Source: Leptodontidium sp. MPI-SDFR-AT-0119
Taxonomy: Eukaryota > Ascomycota > Leotiomycetes > Helotiales > Leptodontidiaceae
Direction of reading: 5' to 3'
Length of the DNA: 64,000 nucleotides
Assembly: GCA_020726505.1 (NCBI GenBank)
Contig: JAHLEZ010000011.1
Location: forward strand, 372,001 to 436,000
Shown: piece after piece, positions 34,689 to 46,171 of the stretch
Numbering within the stretch: the stretch's first letter is position 1
How the letters are laid out: each line of letters begins with the position of its first letter
Program-made: the position numbers and the translations under genes
The notes under the pieces: model-generated
Told to the model about the DNA's origin: nothing
Databases searched by the model: none
Seen by the model: the letters and a program-made list of their open reading frames with translations, nothing else

Positions 34689-35254
34689 TATGCTGGGTGT
34701 GGAAACCGGCAGATTGCTAGAGGAGGACAGAGGTTGGTCTGCACTCTTCCCAATGCCCCCTGCTCCTGTCAAATATATAGGGAGAGGCAGTGAGCTGTTT
34801 ATTGCGATTCCTTGTTGTTCTGGTTTACTCACGATAGTGAATGGAAAAGTTTCTTTGCAGTTTGGAGCTCGCTTACCGGTGTGTTGTTGACTTTTGTGGC
34901 ACAATGACAGCAGAAGCGGTGGGTGTCAGGCAACGACACAAGTTAATGCAATATCGATGACTAATATTAGTCGCATGCCTAAAGATTTGTCACATGAATG
35001 AATTAGCGTGTTCGTTCCTAGCACCAATCGCTTACAAAAATTCTCATTTTGTTGTAGAATGAACTCAACAACAAAAACAACTTTTCTGTCTCAGAAAGAA
35101 CCAACGGTATCTGAACAGTGCACGCCCCATCTTTGACCTTACCCACAAAGCAGAAGCTAACTATGGTCAGGATAAGATGTCTTCTCAATTGCTTCCAGAT
35201 AAAGGCTCTCCTGCCCTTTAACCCACATTAGCGAAGGAGTTTTCAACTCTTGAA
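34689..35254. other. Divergent spacer between 2EXR copies 1 and 2
   Basis: It contains the presumed leader intron of copy 1 and the upstream sequence of the decayed copy 2. No other feature seen. Confidence 0.5.
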
Positions 35255-36414
35255 ATGAGCACATATTCCACTAACAAGACAGGCAATGATGGTGGCAGCC
35301 CTGCAATTCCAGTCGCAAATGATTGTAGTCTCACACTCGTGGATGTCGAAGAGCCCGCATAAGTCAGCTTCACCTGCTTCCCTCGTTTGCCTGTAGTACG
35401 TTCCAGAAGTACAACGTTTTACATTCTAGCTATGGTTCTACGGTAATTCGTTGATCGCTGACCACAGCTTCTATTATAGACTTCGCCGGAAATGGAGAGA
35501 ACTTGCAAAATTCCCGCGCGTCCTTCCACTCGCTGAAGCCGACAATACGATTCCGCCCGGGGTCACATTGCCAATCATCCTCCAGAAGAGCAAACCTCCA
35601 CAGCCTGCAGTACTTCGAGCTTGCAGAGAGCTGCTCAGAGTGCTTGAAATTCTATAGCCTCATATTTGGTACCCGTGAGTTTTCTGGAATCATGTTCACA
35701 ATGAAATTGAAGATCGAATACTGATTCTTGGTTTCGCACGAAGACGTTGAGGCACAATGTGAGATAGATTGCAATACACCTAACTGGGATTTCCGTGCCT
35801 ATGGCTATAAGCGCGCTCTATTCTATCACGAGCCTACCGTCTACATCAACTGCGATCTAGACACCGTTTACTTGAGCAGTAAATTCTGCAGCACATACCC
35901 ATTTGGTACTAAATTGAGATTCGAAAGTGGAAGCAATATTCGACTCCGTCCATCCCTAAAGTCCATCGCATTCAGTGCTGCCGAGTTGTACTACATTGAA
36001 GACCTTGACGACATTGATGGAGATCAGCCCAGCGGAATTCAAGCCATGAAGGGTCTCTTTGAGGTCTACAAGAACGTCGAGGAAATCATTATGGTGGATA
36101 CTATCGCAGGCGCACGGATTCCATCCGAAGGAGAGTTTGAGTTCATTGAAATCGAGGATACGGATGACGTGTCGAACGTCATTGATCGAGATCAATTCAA
36201 GAAACTCTTCAAGTGGATGTCCAAACGTCATGATAGGAGAATCGCGGTGGAGGAGCGTTTGAGTACCCACGAATGGGCATACACTGGGATGTTAAGAGTA
36301 CATGGCTATTGGAAAGAGCGTGAGAATCCAGCCTCTCCTGGCCCACCAAAAGCTCCCTTTGCTCGTCCAGTCATTAAGGTCAAGGGCATGACAAGAGGCG
36401 GTATCAGAATTTGA
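35255..36414 (+). pseudogene. Decayed 2EXR-family gene, copy 2 of the cluster
   Basis: The sequence is colinear with copy 3 (36997-37977) but carries several lesions. A 35-codon N-terminal frame from 35255 ends in TAA at 35360, directly before the 2EXR motif FTCFPRLP in the same frame. At about 35392 two bases are missing beside the splice donor compared with copy 3, so the next exon (KWRELAKFPRVLPL) joins out of frame. At about 35624 another two-base loss shifts the conserved ESxSECLxFY segment. The 3' part, 35728-36414, is still a clean 228-codon frame ending MTRGGIRI. As written it cannot encode the full protein; a short product from the 3' exon cannot be excluded. Sequencing error is unlikely to explain three lesions. 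Confidence 0.75.
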
Positions 36415-36996
36415 TGGTGTCTCTCAGTCTCGGGGGCGTCATCACATTTAGTTTGCTGGTGCTGGGATTTGAGGGTTTGGTCAGGATGAGAAAAGCGAAG
36501 ATTTTATGAAAGGCAATGAATGAAAATCCTACGGTGACTTTATTTACTCGCAAATCAAGTGCCTCTGCAACGTTTTGCTGAAATAGGACATAAGTTCTGT
36601 TTTAATTATAAAATAGTGAATTTGAAATTCGTGTTCCGTGTCCTGCCCTGAATTCACCTTCCCAGAGGTGGTTTGTTGACTTCACTGCGCAGCTAGTTTC
36701 GTCTATTGTCACCTACCTCGTCAAGTTCTCTTTGCTTTTCCAAATTCCTCGAGAACCCCCACCATATCGAAAACAATTCAATTCAACGAGTAATAGCTAT
36801 TGGGCCCCCAGCTCAACGGCAGAGTATTAACTACAAGCACAGAATGACCTCACACTCTGCTCCTCCGCTGGACAGCAGTACAGCCGCCGAGGTACCTGAC
36901 GTCGAGCTCGTGCTCAACGCGCTTTCCTAGACCGAACTTGCCCCCGAACAAACCCACGAGAACATTCGCAGACTCTCATCTTCCACTGCACTCGAA
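36415..36996. other. Spacer with upstream frame of 2EXR copy 3
   Basis: It holds the 3' flank of the decayed copy and the leader of copy 3. An ATG at 36844 opens a 28-codon frame ending TAG at 36928-36930. It is in the same frame as the copy 3 start at 36997, with no further stop between. Confidence 0.6.
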
Positions 36997-37977
36997 ATGC
37001 CTAAGCTTGATACCTTCACCTGCTTCCCGCGGTTGCCTCTTGAGTACGTCGATCCAAGATGAGGACTTCACAATCTTCGATGTGTCTGCTCGCTTTGAGA
37101 TATTTGCTGACGGTGTCATAATAGAATTCGTCTTAAGATCTGGAGAGCTATCGCAAAGCTTCCTCGCGTTGTAATGCTGTCTGAAGTCCGCTACGATAAC
37201 ATGGGAACGGAACGTTGGGAGACACGGACAAGCGTTGTTCTCCAGAAGATCAAGACAGGACAGCCCGCAGTCATTCAAATCTGCCATGAGAGCCGTTCAG
37301 AGTGCTTGACTTTCTATCAACTCGTTCTGGGTACCAGGTGCCAACTTGAAGTCTACACAAGGATCGGTTCGACTTGCGTCGTCGATGTGCATGAACCAAC
37401 CATCTACTTCAACAATCTCAAAGACACACTTTACGTGTGCTGCCCGTCACTCCCTGGGCACACCAAAAACCCGGATAAGAGTTACTGGCTAGACTTCTGG
37501 GGCGTAAATCCTGCTGTTAAGGGGTTGAAGTCGGTGGCATTCAACGCTGATGAATTGGACATGATGTCGTCATATGAAGAGTGGGACGACTACCGCCCTA
37601 TCGAATCCATAATAGACTTCTTCGAAGCCCATAGAGAAGTTGAGGAGGTCATCTTGGTTGTAAAAGGATTCAACTCGGTTCCAACCAAAGGCGATTTCGA
37701 GTTCGTCGAGTTAGACCAGAATTTTGTCAACAACGACTCTGCAAATACCGACATCATTCAGCGCCACTTGATCGGGATATTCAACATGCTGAAGGAAGTA
37801 CATGAATCGGAGGCCAAGAAGAAGGAGCATGGAAGGACACATCGAAAGGTTATGGACACCTTGCTTGGGTGGCATGAAGAGGAGATTGAGAATCCAGCAC
37901 CACCCGAGCCCGAGGATCCTTTCATCTACCCAAAGATCAAGATCATGGGTATCACTCGGAATGGTACTAGGATTTGA
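36997..37977 (+). CDS. 2EXR-domain protein, copy 3 of the cluster
   Basis: Two exons, 36997-37043 and 37125-37977, join as GA|A (donor GTACGT, acceptor AATAG), giving 299 residues. The 2EXR motif starts almost at the N-terminus: FTCFPRLPLE then IRLKIWRAIAKLPRVV. Downstream blocks AVIQICHESRSECLTFYQLV, VDVHEPTIYF and GLKSVAFNADELD match the decayed neighbour, and the end is MGITRNGTRI. Compared with copy 1 the disordered N-terminal extension is missing because an in-frame TAG at 36928 separates it. Function unknown; 2EXR proteins are lineage-expanded in fungi. The second-exon frame is intact, so the gene is probably functional in shortened form. Confidence 0.8.
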
Positions 37978-38365
37978 TCGTTCATCCTGTTCTTCCAATG
38001 CTCAAGTGCCAACTTGTGGCCATCTCTTTCTTATTGCACTCGCGAGACAACTCTAGCACGAGCAAGACGAAATGTTATTTGTGTAAAGCAACCAATGAAA
38101 GACACGTTCCTCGAAGGTTGAAGTGATGGAACACTTCCGACGGACAGCATCTTTCTCTAACTCTGTTAATTGATCCGGACTCTAATGATGGTCGTGATCT
38201 TCTCCTCGCCTATATAGTACTAACTGTGAGAAGTTCCATTCAATCCACTATCTTGCCACCGCCATTCCAGTGCTTCCATACCCTCCCTATCCCATTACTC
38301 CATCGCAAAATACCTGTAATCTCCATCCCAACCAAACGAATTCCCATCCCACCCGGACGTCCCAT
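37978..38365. other. Convergent 3' region
   Basis: It lies between 2EXR copy 3 and the minus-strand methyltransferase. Pyrimidine-rich on the plus strand after 38270. No gene seen. Confidence 0.5.
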
Positions 38366-40506
38366 TTACTCATCTCCCTTCCCCTCCTTCTCCCCTCTCG
38401 GTTTCCGTCCATAAACCACAAACAGATTCGAATAAAGCTGCAACGTCCTATCCTTCAACTCTCCTCTAACGCCCGCACTCAAGACCTCGAACTCCTCGCT
38501 CGACCAGCCTAGCACGCGCGTGAAGTGCGCTGCTCCGTAGGAGGAAGATGCGTCTAGCACTTTGGAAGGACTTAGAGTCAGTGGTGGTGTTTTAGGAACA
38601 AGTTGAGAGGAGTGCCGAGATAAACTTAGGCTAGTAAGGGTCTTCGAAGAGCGGGTTGAAATTTGGAATCGCTTACTGTTCTGCTGTTGGTAGAGACCTA
38701 TTTCTTTCTGCCTTCTGTTCTTAGCCCAGGGTGCTACGGGGACCTAAAGCGAGAAATGGTATTAGCGATCTGCTTTTACTCTCTCCCATCCCCCTCTCTA
38801 CTCCCTTTCTGCTTTCTGCTCCTCTTCATTTCCCCCTTCCTCCACCTATCCCGCCCAGCCACCCAACCAGCCTCTCAATATCAACTCGAGACAAAATTCA
38901 ACAAACCTTAATCTTCTCCTCCACCAACCCCTCAAATCCCAAACTCTCCATCCAGCCCTTACAGCGGTCCGCACTCCTAAATGTTCGTCCAATCTTCTCC
39001 GCCGCCTCATGCAAACCCCCAACCCAGATATTGCAGAATTTCGCATCTTTCAAGACTGGCAACCCCGGTGCTTCTGCGTCCGGATCTCGTTGGTCTTTGA
39101 GATAGAGTTCGAAATCTACGACTTCGAGCCTGGGGAGGTTGTTAGTATGGAAGTAAGTATTCTCTTGCCTTGTTGATTTTAATTTTAAATGGAATGAAGA
39201 GGAAAGGAAATGGAAGTGAGTGAGTGAGAAAGTCGAGGAGCAGATTCTCAAACCAAAGAGCATTTCAGACAGGAAGGGGATAAGGCAAGAACATACCAGC
39301 CTCCAGGTTCGAGATTGTCATAAGCTTGAGATAGGAGACGTGGCCAGTCTTTCAGCGAGCCGGCTAGGCAGCGGAGGTGGATAAAGCTGAAGGGTTTGTG
39401 TCTCCAGGTGTCTTCCATGTCGTCGACTTCGAATTCGAGGTTGGGTGGGACCCTGGGGGTGTTAGTGCTTGAATCTTTCTTTCTGACTTGAACAGAGGAC
39501 GGTTTCCGGTCTTCGGCTCTTAAAAAAGCACTTTGGGAATGGGAGAGAAAGGGTAAACATACCAACCAGGCTGTATAGGCGATAAATCCGTTCCTAGTAC
39601 ATACGATCCGGGGAATTGACTATCCCCCCAACAAACGAGTCAGCCATTTATCTCCCCATCTCCTATTCCAATATCCAACTCCTGACATCCCCACCGATTC
39701 TCATTCTCGTTCTCAAATAGTTCCATTCCAAAATAAACTCTTACTCAGCAAAATCCATAGCCCAAATCCCCGTCCCGGTACCAGCATCCAAAACCCTCGA
39801 CGGGTTATCAATCGGTGCGTAGAAGAGCTTGCCTTCCGCAACGAGGTTGAAGATATGGTGATGTAGATCTAAACGGTCTTGTTCCGTTTCATCGTTGGGC
39901 TGTTTAATTGTTCATTTCGTCAGAAACACATCTTACTCGGAATTAAACTTGCCAGGCGAATCCGAATGAGGAGGGCTGTCGATTGGAAAAGACGTAGAGG
40001 GAAAATCTTGAGTTGGAGAAACATACGAAGAGGTAGTTTCCTTCTTTATATGCGTGGTATCGCCTTCCATTCTAGAAGATCAAGATATATCAATTTAGCT
40101 TGGGGTTCTCATTCTTGCGCTGGTGGAGAGATATTTGGCTGGGAGTGTTTACTTCTGTACGATATCTTGCGATCCCGGAACTTAGAGATGTTCTTGAACT
40201 TGCTTCTCTACATCGCCAGCATTGTTAGAAGCAGTAGACTGATACAAGAATATTTTGGTGCTTTTAGGGAGGCTTCGGTCTTACGAAGTATCATCTCCAA
40301 ATGCAGAGTCATTGTCAAGCGCATCTACTTCCTGAATGGCAAATTCAGTCAGGTCTTACATATCTTCCATGTGGTTCCTGATCCTGACGAGAGGCACTCA
40401 CATCTACTTCAATCGAACCAGGGAGAAGAGCTGACGCCGGAGCAGGCTGACCAGAATGTAGCGGGACAGGTGTGCTCGGCACTTGTGCCGTATTTGTCGA
40501 GCACAT
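38366..40506 (-). CDS. LaeA-like SAM-dependent methyltransferase
   Basis: Ten exons: 40506-40402, 40331-40285, 40207-40153, 40071-40027, 39899-39745, 39619-39563, 39452-39297, 39129-38907, 38743-38677 and 38559-38366. All phases agree and yield 367 residues. The N-terminus is Pro/Ser-rich, then IEVD, NGRRYHAYKEGNYLFPND and DLHHHIFNL, typical of LaeA-like proteins. SAM motif I is VLDAGTGTGIWAMDFA, followed by GTDLSPIQPGW and the FSFIHLRCLAGS region. Later blocks are EPGGW, FELYLKD and WVGGLHEAAEKIGRTF. LaeA itself is a nuclear methyltransferase in the velvet complex controlling secondary metabolism; most paralogues of this fold act elsewhere, so only the enzyme class is claimed. No biosynthetic backbone gene is nearby. 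The dense short introns explain why simple ORF calling shows only fragments. Confidence 0.9.
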
Positions 40507-41296
40507 GTCCAGATTCTAGCTGATTCGTTTCCGTAGCCGAAGAAAAATAAACAAGGAAGAAACCAATACCAAATCAATAGTATTGTAGACTTCGCGAAAG
40601 CAAACAATAGAGAGAGAAAGACAAGAAGTCACGGATGGGAAAGCAAGCACTTTAACAACGCTGTAGGCCTCAAGGTCGAGGACCCTTTCCTTCCAGGCGA
40701 GCTCCGCTGGACAGACTTCAAAAGTACGACATGCCATCTCCATCCGCCAGCCGTGCGTGTGCTCCAGAAGGTCCCCGAGCATGCGTGCGTGCGTGAGTGC
40801 ATTGCACTGCGTCCGCTCTATGGCTGCACCGCAGTGGGCAGTATTGCTTATTCTCTCGAGTGGTGCGCGGGCGGTGTTGGTGTGATGTTGGTGGGTGAGT
40901 GGCGTTACACGAACTGAGGGGTGTCCTACCAACCTTCCTTCCAGACGAGAACTACCTTCCGATGATCGAGAAGGCGGGAGCTGAGATGGTTTCCGCTGTC
41001 AGTGGGGGTTTGACGGTTATCTACTTTGTGGTTCGATGTCGGTCCGTTGGAGGCTTGAAAATGCAGCGATTGAGAGGTGGGAGGGGACTTGTGTGTGTGA
41101 AGTTTCCGATGAGGCTTGCTTCTCACCGGGTGTCACCCGTGAGCTCCGGTCAGTGAGATCTCTCTTCGTGTGTGAAAGGTTGGTGTGGTAAGGAGATAAG
41201 TAGAAGGTAAGATTGCAGTAGGGATAGAGATCATTAAGTCATGATATTTCCTGGGTAGTTGGTAACGCAACGCTCCAAACGCCATCCTGAATACAT
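40507..41296. other. Intergenic
   Basis: Promoter side of the methyltransferase and 3' flank of the flavoprotein gene. A GCGTGCGTGCGT run lies at about 40782-40794. No gene seen. Confidence 0.5.
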
Positions 41297-42958
41297 TTAC
41301 ATAATCTTCTTTATGACTCTCTTGACTTGCACTTGCTGCCTGCGGTCCACGCGGAATATCCTCTCGATGATGGAGATGATCAGCTGTACGAACGTGATCC
41401 AAAGTCTCAGTACCAAATCTGCAATACCTAGAACTGGCCGTCTGCCTCTGCTGAATGTGCTGTCTTTGAATTGGAATGGAAGCTGGGCGCCGAGATGATC
41501 TTGAGCCACTTTCAACCCACTGGAGAAGCCATCTTCGTGGAAACCGTATTTCGTCCATGCGCCGCAGTAACTGATACCGCGCGTATTCTGTATCCGTGGT
41601 AGAAGGCTCTGGGATCGGATGGCTTCGGCGTTGTAGAGTGGGTGAGTGTAAGTGTACCGCCCTTGAACCTTCTCTGGTGGTGGAAGATGAAGCGGGTTGA
41701 GAGTCACGAGGACATCTCCAAACATCTTCGGATCGAGATGTTGGAGGATATTCATGTTGTATGTAAGGCATACTTGGTCGATATTTGCTGACGTGGGTGA
41801 TGATTTTGTGATGTAGTTCCAGGAAGACCATGCTTTCCTCGATTTGGGCATGAGAGACAAATCGGAGTGGAGAATGGCAGTGTTTTTGCTAGTTTTGAAG
41901 CCAGACAAAATGTTCTTCTCTTCAAAGTCGGCTTCAGGTAGGATCAAGTCGAGGGCCTCATCTCCATGAGTAGCAACTATGACATGGTCATAGACTTCGG
42001 ACTTTCCGCCGTTCAAGTGCAGCCGTACCTTGCCATCATTCTCATTAGTGATTGACTGAACAGGCGAGTTCAGGAGGATGTGGTTTGGTGGAAATCCCTT
42101 CATGACAGCGTCAATGTAACTTTTCGCGCCATACTTGAGAGTAAGCCATTGTGGTCTTGTTGCAACAGTACTGAGGAGGTGATGATTCCACCTATTTTTC
42201 TGTTAGTGACTTCCAAGGCCGGTATTCCAAAAACTTACATAAATCGCACCAGAGTCACAGCCGGGAATTCCAAAGTACACTTATCTGGACTCGTACTCCA
42301 AACTGCAGCAGTCATTGGAATAAGGTAGTCATCCCTAAATGCATGCGAATAGCCCTCTCGGTCCAGGTATTCTCCGATCGTTTCTTGTCTCTTGGCATGA
42401 TGTACTCCATTCCCATTTGCATGGCCATTTCCGTTCGCAACGACGTATTCCTCACTCTTCTCCTCTACCTTGAGTAGGTCCAGTGCGTATTGATTGAAGC
42501 GTATAATATCGAATATCATTCTCCATACTCGTGGGGAGAGCAAGTTCCACCGTTGGGCGAAGACAGCAGCGAGAGAGGTTCCAGCCCATTCGAACAATCC
42601 ATTGTCTCGAGACACACCAAAAGTCATTTCCGTCGGTACAGTAGGCACATGTATTGATTTCAGGAAGTTGATGAAGTTTGCTAGTACATCATTAGCTTGC
42701 TGCAATTGAGACATGCACAAGGAGGTACATACGATAAGTAGCGGTGTTTAGGACAATGAAGCCTGTGTCGACCAATGTCTTGTATTTCCCATTCTTGAAT
42801 TCCACAGTATTCGTATGCCCGCCTAATCTATCTGCTGCTTCGTAGATATACACATCATGGTGAGTCCGGTTGAGAGCCCATAGCGCACCTATCCCCGCAC
42901 TGCCACTTCCAATGATCGCAACCTTCTTCCTGGGAACACTGGGTGTTAGAGGAGCCAT
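41297..42958 (-). CDS. FAD-dependent amine-oxidase-type flavoprotein
   Basis: Three exons, 42958-42733, 42680-42239 and 42191-41297, phase-consistent, 520 residues. The N-terminal dinucleotide-binding motif is VAIIGSGSAGIGALWALN with the acidic end in YIYEAADRLGGHTNTVE, and VDTGFIVLN follows. The middle carries WAGTSLAA, TLKYGAKSYI and VIVATHGDEALDL; the second FAD contact is near YCGAWTKYGFHEDGFSSGL. This is the 'NAD(P)/FAD-binding, NADB_Rossmann' amine-oxidase branch, including proteins found fused or linked to cyclopropane fatty-acid synthases in plants and bacteria. The C-terminus has a hydrophobic helix (LWITFVQLIISIIERIF) with a basic tail, suggesting membrane contact. Substrate unknown. 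MAPLTPSV at 42958 is taken as start; the frame continues upstream to 43039. Confidence 0.85.
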
Positions 42959-43770
42959 TATGGTATTAGAGGAATATAAGGATGAGGATGAAGAGGAGGA
43001 GAAGCGGAGAGTTAAAGAGAGGAATAATTCACAAATCATTCTTAGCTTCTGTGGAAAGATTGGAGCTGGAGGCGTCTTGCGTAGTGGGCGTAGAGGTGGT
43101 GGGTGACGCCGTCATGGCTTTTACTGTATGCAGCTGTAGTACGTACGGGACGAAAAGCAAGTCCACGCTCTAGTGTCTTTCATGTGAAAGCCCCAAGCAT
43201 AGAGATCTCACGCAAATCACATCAGATTCTAACGTCGGATTTCCTGAAGCAATGGTAGTCAAAGTATAAGAAGTGAGGTTGAAGGATAATCATGGTAGAA
43301 GTTGGTTGCATGTCTGTCAAAGCTCAAACTCTCGATTGCTCAATGGATGTTTGATGTGATAATGGTGCAGGGGTGAGAATCCACTCTGTTCCCTGTCGAT
43401 AGTGAGTTGTGGATAAGGATTAGGCTGGAGACGTGGCTGGGAGTTGAGTGCATTCGCAGGACAGGTCCTCCAACGCCTGGCTGGATATGTAATGTGGCTA
43501 TTTCGATACTTTTCAAGGTAAAAGTTTTTTCACATAAATAATTCTCCATATCAAAATACCAAGAGGCAATCCAGATCTGAAAGATTGACGCTGTCACCTG
43601 TACCGCCTTCGACCGGCCCTTGTACCAGATCTGCCACTAAGCCCGAGCCGAGCCATTGCGACTCCGTCTCCGTCACTTCTCGAAGGCAACGACGATAACA
43701 CTACGAATCTCTCTCCCTCTCTACACCCAACAAAGCATCAATCTCCAACCTCCCACCCACAATCATCAAC
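42959..43770. other. Divergent promoter region of the flavoprotein gene and VTI1
   Basis: No gene seen. The ~60 bases upstream of VTI1 are pyrimidine-rich. Confidence 0.5.
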
Positions 43771-44572
43771 ATGTCAAACCCACTCGATACCGACGCTGGC
43801 TCTGAGCTCTTCAGCAGCTACGAAGCCGAGCTGAAACTGGTGCAAGCAGACTTGAGCCAGAAGCTGGACCAGATCCCCGACCTGGCAGGCGAGCCACGCA
43901 AAGCAGCAATCAGTCAAGCAGAGAGAGCGTTGGAGGAGGCAAATGAGTTGGTAAGGCCTGCGCAGTTCTCATTTTTGAGATGGTCATAGAAATACTGACT
44001 CCCGAGTCCAGCTCGATCAGATGCGCCTAGAGAAGCAAAACATCCCCTCCGCAACCCGCACAAAAGTCAACCAACGCTTCCGCAACCACGAATCCGACAT
44101 CGACTCCTCCAAGCGCAAGCTGCAATCCCTATCCAACGACCGCTCTGCGCTCTTCGGCTCCCGCTACTCAGACAACCCGAACGATGTCCAGCTCGAGCAG
44201 AGACAGCAATTGCTCTCCGGAACAGACCGTCTGGATCGCAGCTCTCAGCGATTGAAGAATAGCGCTGCGCTGGCGAATGAGACGGAGGCTATTGGAGCGA
44301 GTACGCTGGCGGATTTGCACAGGCAGAGAGAGACGATTCAGCATACTGGAGATATTCTGCATGAGAGTGAGGGTTATGTTGATAGGAGTGTGAAGACGCT
44401 GAGGGGGATGGCGCGTAGGTAAATCGTCCCTTGCCCCAAGTTACAAAAAGGTCGGGGATAGCCGTACTAACTTGTCGGGAATAGGATGGCTACAAATCGG
44501 ATTATAACCATTGCGATCATCACGGTTCTGGTTCTGCTTATCATTGCGGTTATTTACAGCAAGTTCAAGTAG
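43771..44572 (+). CDS. VTI1: Vesicle SNARE Vti1
   Basis: Three exons, 43771-43950, 44012-44418 and 44485-44572, give 224 residues, the usual length. The N-terminal three-helix domain begins LFSSYEAELKLVQADLSQ; the Qb-SNARE helix runs from about residue 130 (LLSGTDRLDRSSQRLKNS) with its heptads through LADLHRQRETIQHTGDILHE. The C-terminal anchor is ITIAIITVLVLLIIAVIY, encoded entirely by the last exon. Vti1 acts in Golgi, endosome and vacuole fusion with several partner SNAREs. Confidence 0.94.
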
Positions 44573-45298
44573 GCAGTCTGGTTGGGCTGTCGTGGCGTTT
44601 GGTGCTTGGAGATACTCTTTTTTACTGTGTAGGAGTAACTGAGTTTAATGAAATCATTGTACATTTTCCAAGCCGGTTTGGACTTTGGGGTGGTCTGAAT
44701 GTGTTGTTTGCTGACGAGACAGAGTTGACAAAAGGGCCATCCAATTGTCTGGGGACAAATTTAAACATTGAGCAGTAGCCCAGCTCGACAAGTAGCATGA
44801 GAGACGGAGGCTTGTGAGATAAAGAGGCTGCCACAAGGAGCGAAGGTGGTTGGGAGGGTTGCTTCTGATATTTTCTTTTGGCATGGCGCCATGCTGAAAC
44901 ATATACGACCCCAGTTCTTCCCAAAATACGTTCCCGTTGGATGACTACGGACTCGTTGTCTCCCACTGAAGATCCGATTCTCGCAGATTCCCATCCAACT
45001 TTTCTACTCTCACTTTCTATAGAATAGGAAAGCCGGTGCTCTCTTGTGACGCAATTCTGATCTACATGAGCACTCATAAGACTTGTCGATGTTCACGATG
45101 TACACTATAGTTCCAAAGCTGGGAAAGGCAAAGGGGTGACGAACAGGAGGGAATAACTTCAAAGAGGACATTGAACCAGACTGGCGAGTTGGATCATATC
45201 TTAATTCTACACTGAGAAAAAGGCTCAAATTACTGGGTATCATGGGGCCCCAAGGCTCAGTCATCCTCCAACGCCAAATATGCAAAGTCTCTACCCTC
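44573..45298. other. Convergent 3' region
   Basis: It lies between VTI1 and DSC3 stop codons. Open frames on the minus strand lack domains. No gene seen. Confidence 0.5.
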
Positions 45299-46171
45299 TC
45301 ACGAGACAACTCTCAGCATGCCAAACGTAAGACTGAGTATAAACCCAGTAAAGACAGCAATCTGCCTCCTCCCAGACCACACACCTCCCTCCCTAATAAG
45401 CCACCCAACACATCCCAACGGCCAGAGAAATCCCATAATGTTCCCCCACAGCAAATCATCTAGAGCACCTCCACTAGTACCATCATCACCAAAATCAAAC
45501 CCACCAGCACCACCGCCCGCCCCTGCATTTCCCGCATTATCATCAATCCACGAATCCTCCATGCGAAGCAGTGTATCCGGGGAGGGCATGGTATCAGGCG
45601 TATGTATATTCTCCTGTATAGACCGGAACTGCAAGCGCAGTTGATTGACCTCCGCAGCCGTGAACCCCGCAGTCAACAATCTCGAAAAGCCCCGCGGAGC
45701 AGTCGTCGTGCTTTTCGAAGGCGTAGATCCCCCATCTCGAGCCTCGCTCCTCTCCCTCTTCTTAGACTTGTCCGAGGACGCTGCAGCTGCTACAGCTTCC
45801 GCAGCTAGCTCGGCTGAAGTGAGAGCATCGCCTATTGAGCAGTTGATATAGACTCGTGGAGGCGGCGGCTCGACTGCTTTCCCTTTTCCTTTTGGATCTG
45901 CGGGTGGAGGGGGCAGAGAGGGGATCTTCAAGACATCTGCTAGGATATCGTCATCTTTGAGGAGCTTCCCGCTGTAGATAAAGCGATATCGATACTGTGA
46001 GGTGGAAGGATCGAGTTTGGAGCGTAGGAGATGCTTGAGAGCTATCACGGTCGTGTCATCTGGATCGGCAATGTCCAGTAGCAGGTCGGGAATCGAGGTC
46101 GTGAAGCGGACTGTGATGAGGAGAGGGGTTGGTTCTACACCCACGCCCTGCGGTGGAGTGAGGAAGGCCAT
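45299..46171 (-). CDS. DSC3: DSC E3 ubiquitin ligase complex subunit 3
   Basis: A single exon of 290 residues starting MAFLTPPQGV; the frame is open upstream to 46249 but homologues start near here. Residues ~15-95 are a ubiquitin-like domain (LLITVRFTTSIPDLLLDI, YRYRFIYSGKLLKDDDILAD), then a Pro/Lys-rich linker and VYINCSIGDALTSAELAAE. The DUF2407 C-terminal part has GFSRLLTAGFTAAEVNQLR, EDSWIDDN and two hydrophobic helices (WGNIMGFLWPLGCVGWLI and IAVFTGFILSLTFGML). In fission yeast and Aspergillus (DscC) the Golgi DSC ligase activates SREBP by cleavage during low oxygen; here this is inferred from family membership. The Ala/Gly-rich stretches are normal for the family. Confidence 0.92.
   Translation of the reverse strand: MAFLTPPQGVGVEPTPLLITVRFTTSIPDLLLDIADPDDTTVIALKHLLRSKLDPSTSQYRYRFIYSGKLLKDDDILADVLKIPSLPPPPADPKGKGKAVEPPPPRVYINCSIGDALTSAELAAEAVAAAASSDKSKKRERSEARDGGSTPSKSTTTAPRGFSRLLTAGFTAAEVNQLRLQFRSIQENIHTPDTMPSPDTLLRMEDSWIDDNAGNAGAGGGAGGFDFGDDGTSGGALDDLLWGNIMGFLWPLGCVGWLIREGGVWSGRRQIAVFTGFILSLTFGMLRVVS

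Noticed and set aside
39879..40523. 214-codon plus-strand open frame
   Set aside because: Antisense to exons of the LaeA-like gene, whose ten phase-matched exons are far better supported.
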